Shown here in pieces: positions 6,918-9,902 of a stretch of 9,902 nucleotides of DNA. Origin of the DNA: an uncultured Bacilli bacterium (GTDB lineage Bacteria > Bacillota_I > Bacilli_A > RF39 > UBA660); NCBI GenBank assembly GCA_949440065.1, contig CASRZP010000048.1, positions 1-9,902 on the forward strand. Reading direction: 5' to 3'. Within the stretch, counting starts at the first letter, position 1. Each line of letters begins with the position of its first letter. A program made the translations under genes and the position numbers. A model generated the notes under the pieces. The model did no database searches. It saw nothing but the letters and a program-made list of their open reading frames with translations, and was not told the origin of the DNA.

Positions 6918-6946
6918 ATTATACGGTATTTTATTTCTTTTGCAAA
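6918..6946 (-). promoter_or_regulatory. Sigma-A promoter for mutS
   Basis: The minus strand has a perfect TATAAT (complement of 6918-6923), a 17-base spacer and TTTGCA (complement of 6941-6946). Initiation near 6911 would give a leader of only about a dozen bases, almost all of it ribosome site (complement of 6903-6909). This also rules out the longer in-frame mutS start. Confidence 0.6.
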
Positions 6947-6966
6947 GTAATTTGACAAAACTTTAG

Positions 6967-6989
6967 AAAAAAAGAAGAATTTATTCTTC
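6967..6989 (-). terminator. Terminator overlapping the yqxA-like stop codon
   Basis: On the minus strand GAAGAA and TTCTTC (complement of 6984-6989 and 6974-6979) form a 6-bp stem, extendable to 7, with the TAA stop codon in the loop, followed by seven T (complement of 6967-6973). The stem is AT-rich and therefore modest in strength, but it sits exactly between the spoIIP operon and the mutS promoter. Confidence 0.5.
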
Positions 6990-7307
6990 AATGGTTTTAC
7001 TAATAAAACGAAACAAACTCTCCATTCCCTTTTTAAAGGTTTTTTCGATAGTTTCTGAAAACTTAAGACTGATTTTAGAGATTTTATTTTGATAATTAAC
7101 CTCTTCTTCTTTTAAATATTTATCTGAATTAATAGGAACACCATCCTTGACATCTTGTTCAAATTGTCTTATTTTCTCTTCTGTTAACACTGTTTTTTTA
7201 TGTTGTTCATATTCATAATATCCATTTCCTTGGGTATAGTAGAGTCCAAGGAACAAGAAAACTAAAACAATACCTGTTATTTTTAAAAATTTCTTGGTTT
7301 TATCCAT
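6981..7307 (-). CDS. Small single-pass membrane protein, YqxA-like by position, unknown function
   Basis: This 108-residue protein has a short basic N-terminus, one transmembrane helix at about 8-25 (LKITGIVLVFLFLGLYY) and a charged extracytoplasmic part rich in Lys/Glu. It ends in an amphipathic region (KISLKFSETIEKTFKKGMESLFRFI). In Bacillus the gene after gpr-spoIIP is yqxA, a small membrane protein (DUF3679); size, topology and place agree, but the sequence similarity is faint to my eye. The ATG at 7307 is chosen because AGGTG lies five bases upstream; a GTG three codons earlier is embedded in that ribosome site. It overlaps the 3' end of spoIIP by 8 bases, so coupled translation and a sporulation role, perhaps in engulfment, are likely but inferred. 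The stop codon lies within a terminator hairpin. Confidence 0.82.
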   Translation of the reverse strand: MDKTKKFLKITGIVLVFLFLGLYYTQGNGYYEYEQHKKTVLTEEKIRQFEQDVKDGVPINSDKYLKEEEVNYQNKISKISLKFSETIEKTFKKGMESLFRFISKTIEE

Positions 7308-8301
7308 TCGTTTCACCTAGATATTCAGAAAACACTTGACTAAATAGGTCTAAGGTATTTAATACTTCATCAATCGTATTATCGACTCCTCCTACTTCAA
7401 TTAACATCACTTTAGGAGAAAAATCTTGATTGTAAATTCCATTTACACCAGGGCCTTCTTTTTTATAAATACCTCGACTAATCCCTGGTGCTTTTTGTTC
7501 CATTTTACGGTTTAAGGCTTCTGCTAAGGATAAATTCGGCTGATAATTATCATGTTCTAGTCCAATCAAAAACATAATTCTAGCATATCCTTTACCATTA
7601 ATTTCTTTATAAGTAGCACTTCTTGACGCTGAATCACGATGTACATCAATGAAATATTCTAAACTTTGGTTTTCCTTTTTGGCACTTTCCATAAACATAC
7701 GTGTTACTTTATAGCTTGTCGCATAATTCCAATTGTTTGCTTGCAAAACTTTAGTTACATCATTCACTTCTACCATAGAAGGTATCCCCAAACTATTTAA
7801 TTTCTCTCTTAAAATATAACTACCCATCATAACATTAGGAGTAATGCTATATGACTCTAAGTTAGATGAACTATAGTTTTCTAACTGATGGGTATTGTAA
7901 ATATAAACCTTAGGAAGTACTATCTCAGTAGAGGGATATGGATCTTTGATATAACTACTTTGATTTTTTAAATAATCTAGGGTTTCATCACTTTCCTCAT
8001 CATAAACGCTAGTAACTAAACCTAGATAGTTATTTTTTAAAATAGTCGTTGGTTTTTTAAAATCTATAGAAGAGAAAAATTTTAAAACATCTACTTTAAA
8101 GCTTCTTTTGTTTTGATTCATCAAATAGGGGTTGGACTCTTCTAATAAAAGACGAAGAAATTGCTCATTACTGCTTGGAATCATATGTTTACTTACGATA
8201 ACTAGATAGTAGAAAAAAGAAACTAAGAAGAGCAGAATAAAGAGGATTTTTTTAAACGCTTTTCTTTTGGTATTATTTTTGGCATGAAATCTCTTTGACA
8301 T
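7300..8301 (-). CDS. spoIIP: Stage II sporulation protein P, peptidoglycan hydrolase of engulfment
   Basis: Membrane-anchored amidase/endopeptidase that, with SpoIID and SpoIIM, thins septal peptidoglycan and drives movement of the mother-cell membrane around the forespore. The 333-residue product has a basic start, a transmembrane anchor at about 18-37, a linker, and the SpoIIP domain from about 130. Diagnostic motifs are VYIYNTHQLENY (His138), FIDVHRDSASR (His221), ISRGIYKK, then NGIYNQDFSPKVMLIEVGGVDNT (Glu302); the two histidines correspond to the active-site His189 and His278 of B. subtilis. Three ATGs in a row follow AGGTG; the third (8301) has the spacing seen in its neighbours, and starting at 8304 or 8307 would add one or two Met. 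It lies 67 bases after gpr with a sigma-E-like promoter between, and overlaps the next gene by 8 bases. Confidence 0.93.
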   Translation of the reverse strand: MSKRFHAKNNTKRKAFKKILFILLFLVSFFYYLVIVSKHMIPSSNEQFLRLLLEESNPYLMNQNKRSFKVDVLKFFSSIDFKKPTTILKNNYLGLVTSVYDEESDETLDYLKNQSSYIKDPYPSTEIVLPKVYIYNTHQLENYSSSNLESYSITPNVMMGSYILREKLNSLGIPSMVEVNDVTKVLQANNWNYATSYKVTRMFMESAKKENQSLEYFIDVHRDSASRSATYKEINGKGYARIMFLIGLEHDNYQPNLSLAEALNRKMEQKAPGISRGIYKKEGPGVNGIYNQDFSPKVMLIEVGGVDNTIDEVLNTLDLFSQVFSEYLGETNG

Positions 8302-8327
8302 CATCATCACCTATCCTTCTAAAGATG

Positions 8328-8357
8328 ATTATATGCTAGATATAGCGATGAAAATGT
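8328..8357 (-). promoter_or_regulatory. Candidate sigma-E (mother-cell) promoter for spoIIP
   Basis: The minus strand carries CATATAAT (complement of 8328-8335), 7 of 8 defined positions of the sigma-E -10 CATACAnT, 15 bases after ACATTTT (complement of 8351-8357), which fits kmATATT at 5 of 7. The same bases contain TATAAT, but no sigma-A -35 is present at 16-18 bases. In B. subtilis spoIIP is under sigma-E control. Confidence 0.45.
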
Positions 8358-8368
8358 CGTTTTAGAGT

Positions 8369-9415
8369 TTATTTATTATTTTTTATTGCATCGTGTATAC
8401 TACGATTAATTCCTTTTCCAATTAAAAGAGCCAATTTGTCAATCAAAAAATCCACTTCCTTAGGTGTAACCATAAAATTATATCCAATGGGACTTAAGAC
8501 TTCTATGAGTAAGTTTTTCATTTCATCATCTTCTAGTGTTCCAAGTAACCCTAGTAGGTCTTTTTTCTCTTCACTTTTAAGATTTTCTTTTTGTTTCGAG
8601 TAATCTAACTGACAGCTTGGAACGAATTTATCTTTATGATGATTAATATTTTCTTTGTGGTAACTAATTTTTTGTAATAGATAATGGAAAGTATCAAAGA
8701 CAATGGTAACTGCATCTACTACTGTTGGTATTCCAATGGCAATAACAGGTATACCAATGGTTTGTTTACTAATTTCCCTACGATAATTACCAATTCCACT
8801 ACCAGGGGAAATTCCCGTATTAGTTAATTGAATAGTTTTATTTAATCGTTCTAGACTAGACGAAGATAAGGCATCTACTACAATCAAAAAGTCAGGATTA
8901 ATTTTTTCTTTGATACCTAGAATGATATCACTGGTTTCTATTCCTGTAACTCCAGTTACTCCTGGTGCTACTGCTGAGGTATTACGATATCCTTTTTCGA
9001 TGGTAGCACCTTCTAATAGATAAAGGTGTCTAGTAACAAGAATATGATCAATTACTTTAGGTCCTAAAGCATCAGGTGTTGACATACTGTTACCTAGTCC
9101 AATAATTAAGCAGGATGAGGATTTACTAATTCCTTCTTTTTCTAACAAATCCTTAAGTTGACTCACAAATATATCTTCGACTCTCTCTCGGTTTGTAGTA
9201 TCTGTAATATCAGTAAAACGAATAGTTTTATAAATTCCTTTTTGTTTATTATATTTAGTGGAGTATTCTTCTTTAATCTCAATATGATCTACTTTTATGT
9301 CATCAAACACTTCTTCTTGATGAATGATTCCTTCTTCTTGTAAATTTTCACCAATGGACTCGATAATTAAATCTGTTCTTATTGGGTATTTACTTAAGTC
9401 TATTTCGTGCTTCAT
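8369..9415 (-). CDS. gpr: Germination protease Gpr (family A25)
   Basis: Made as a zymogen in the forespore, self-processes late in development, and at germination starts degradation of the small acid-soluble proteins that coat spore DNA. The 348-residue product has the N-terminal propeptide motif YPIRTDL, where processing is expected between Asp15 and Leu16 by analogy with Bacillus. Core motifs follow: TPDALGP (Asp115), APGVTGVTGIETSDII, IVVDALSSSSLERLNKTIQL (Asp181) and NTGISPGSGIGNYRREIS. Asp115 and Asp181 correspond to the catalytic Asp127 and Asp193 of the B. megaterium enzyme with the same 12-residue offset. ATG is preceded by AGGTG at five bases. It is first in the block gpr-spoIIP-yqxA, as in Bacillus, and divergent from rpsT. 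Confidence 0.96.
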   Translation of the reverse strand: MKHEIDLSKYPIRTDLIIESIGENLQEEGIIHQEEVFDDIKVDHIEIKEEYSTKYNKQKGIYKTIRFTDITDTTNRERVEDIFVSQLKDLLEKEGISKSSSCLIIGLGNSMSTPDALGPKVIDHILVTRHLYLLEGATIEKGYRNTSAVAPGVTGVTGIETSDIILGIKEKINPDFLIVVDALSSSSLERLNKTIQLTNTGISPGSGIGNYRREISKQTIGIPVIAIGIPTVVDAVTIVFDTFHYLLQKISYHKENINHHKDKFVPSCQLDYSKQKENLKSEEKKDLLGLLGTLEDDEMKNLLIEVLSPIGYNFMVTPKEVDFLIDKLALLIGKGINRSIHDAIKNNK

Positions 9416-9430
9416 ATTATCACCTAATGT

Positions 9431-9461
9431 TATTATCTACAAATTTCATGAATTTATTTGC
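9431..9461 (-). promoter_or_regulatory. Candidate sigma-F/sigma-G promoter for gpr
   Basis: The minus strand has GCAAA (complement of 9457-9461), 16 bases and GTAGATAATA (complement of 9431-9440). This fits the sigma-F pattern GywTA-N16-GgnrAnAnTw with one mismatch in each half; the GATAATA core also fits sigma-G. In B. subtilis gpr is transcribed in the forespore by both factors. The -35 overlaps that of rpsT on the other strand. Confidence 0.45.
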
Positions 9462-9486
9462 TTTTTGTTGCTTTTTTTGCTAAAAT
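9458..9486 (+). promoter_or_regulatory. Sigma-A extended -10 promoter for rpsT
   Basis: TTGCTT (9458-9463), a 17-base spacer and TAAAAT (9481-9486) with an upstream TG (TGCTAAAAT) form a good vegetative promoter. Initiation near 9492 gives a leader of about 24 bases containing the ribosome site GAGGTGA. Confidence 0.6.
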
Positions 9487-9515
9487 AAGGTATGTTTAAA
9501 GTGAGGTGAAAAAGG

Positions 9516-9779
9516 ATGCCAAATATTAAGAGTGCTAAAAAACGTGTTAAAGTTAGTGCTAAAAAAGAAGAAATGAATGTATTAGTAAATTCTACAATGA
9601 AAAATGCTATCAAGAAGACTGAAAAAGAAATTAAAGCTGGTAACAAGGAAGAAGCTAATAAGAAGCTAAATACTGCTATTAGAGCCATTGATAAAGCAAA
9701 AGCAAAAGGTTTAGTGCATAAGAATAAGGCTGCTCGTGAAAAGTCTCGTTTAACGAAATTGAAAAATGAAATGAAATAA
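9516..9779 (+). CDS. rpsT: 30S ribosomal protein S20
   Basis: Primary-binding protein of the small ribosomal subunit that contacts 16S rRNA helices and stabilises early assembly. The 87-residue lysine-rich product starts MPNIKSAKKRVKVSAKK, contains the family segment ALKLNTAIRAIDKAKAKG-type helix (here KKLNTAIRAIDKAKAKG), then HKNKAAREKSRLTKL, and has the usual length (about 85-90). GAGGTGA precedes the ATG by seven bases from GGTG. It is monocistronic, with its own vegetative promoter and a strong terminator one base after the stop. The rpsT/gpr divergent arrangement is also that of Bacillus. Confidence 0.97.
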   Translation: MPNIKSAKKRVKVSAKKEEMNVLVNSTMKNAIKKTEKEIKAGNKEEANKKLNTAIRAIDKAKAKGLVHKNKAAREKSRLTKLKNEMK

Positions 9780-9815
9780 AAAAACATTTTACTCATATTT
9801 GAGTAAGATGTTTTT
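9780..9815 (+). terminator. Rho-independent terminator of rpsT
   Basis: A 16-bp stem (9780-9795 with 9800-9815, one T:G wobble) closes a TATT loop and ends in a T-run interrupted by one C. It begins immediately after the TAA stop. The A-run on its left means it could also stop transcription arriving from the right-hand insertion sequence. Confidence 0.88.
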
Positions 9816-9847
9816 CTTTACAAATGAGTATAGAAAAAGAGTTGTTT

Positions 9848-9902
9848 TGAACTGAACCCCAAAAGTTGGACAGTTTATAAATAGTTTCTAATTAGAGGAT
9901 TG
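9848..9902 (+). mobile_element. Left end of an IS3-family (IS150-like) insertion sequence, cut by window edge
   Basis: From 9848 the sequence TGAACTGAACCCCAAAAG, followed by TTGGACA, has the form of the terminal inverted repeat of IS150-type elements (TG..ACTG.ACCC....GTTGGA), starting with the TG dinucleotide usual for the family. The last bases (AGAGGATTG, 9894-9902) look like a ribosome site, so the first transposase reading frame should begin just outside the window on the plus strand. The element lies 32 bases beyond the rpsT terminator, in non-coding DNA. Only this end is visible, so completeness and the target duplication cannot be judged. Confidence 0.6.

Noticed and set aside
6899..6991. 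Longer mutS start with 31 extra residues
   Set aside because: The stretch contains the TATAAT promoter and terminator T-run, and homologues begin at MKRCEV-like positions with a good ribosome site there.
9158..9343. 61-codon plus-strand frame opposite gpr
   Set aside because: Antisense to the N-terminal half of Gpr; no supporting signal.
9446..9796. 116-codon open frame on the minus strand across rpsT
   Set aside because: It is antisense to the unmistakable S20 gene; its hydrophobic look comes from reading lysine codons backwards as Phe/Leu.
1..9902. CRISPR array, tRNA, rRNA, riboswitch or toxin-antitoxin/defence cassette
   Set aside because: No regularly spaced direct repeats, cloverleaf with CCA-like ends, rRNA-like stretches or recognisable defence domains were seen; the coding content is accounted for by the genes listed.

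Overview
The window is AT-rich chromosomal DNA, roughly one third G+C by eye, from an endospore-forming low-GC Gram-positive bacterium (Bacillota). SpoIVB, SpoIIP and Gpr show that it sporulates. The strong AT bias, short intergenic regions and compact proteins fit the Bacilli/Erysipelotrichia-like lineages better than classical Bacillus, but the sequence does not settle the taxon. TGA terminates nusB and tryptophan is encoded by TGG, so the standard bacterial code applies. Most starts are preceded by a Shine-Dalgarno sequence of the AGGTG(A) or AAGGAG type 5-7 nt from ATG, which allowed several starts to be corrected.

Layout. Positions 1-254 hold a possible 3' end of a plus-strand gene and a 133-bp MITE-like element (114-246) with ~25-bp imperfect terminal inverted repeats and a perfect 8-bp target duplication, lying against the mscL stop codon. 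Positions 255-1123 hold a two-gene minus-strand operon: a small acidic-tailed single-pass membrane protein followed by the mechanosensitive channel mscL. Positions 1290-2267 hold spoIVB on the plus strand, which converges on the next block at a bidirectional terminator. Positions 2331-6898 hold mutS, nusB, xseA and xseB on the minus strand (mismatch repair, transcription antitermination, exonuclease VII). Internal promoters are visible before mutS and before nusB. Positions 6981-9415 hold the sporulation block gpr-spoIIP-yqxA-like on the minus strand. Positions 9516-9779 hold rpsT on the plus strand, divergent from gpr, with a strong terminator. From 9848 to the window edge is the left end of an IS3-family (IS150-like) insertion sequence.

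How the genes work together. SpoIIP acts in engulfment, SpoIVB in forespore-to-mother-cell signalling that activates sigma-K, and Gpr in germination, so the three span early, middle and end stages of the spore cycle. The candidate promoters agree with this: sigma-E-like before spoIIP, sigma-F/G-like before gpr, and a forespore-like -10 before spoIVB. The mutS-nusB-xseA-xseB block is vegetative and carries its own sigma-A-like promoters.

Novelty. I see no CRISPR array, tRNA, rRNA, known riboswitch or defence cassette, and the coding content is mostly ordinary core genome. The most interesting signals are the MITE with its target duplication, the back-to-back overlap of the gpr and rpsT promoters, and the uncharacterised membrane protein coupled to mscL.
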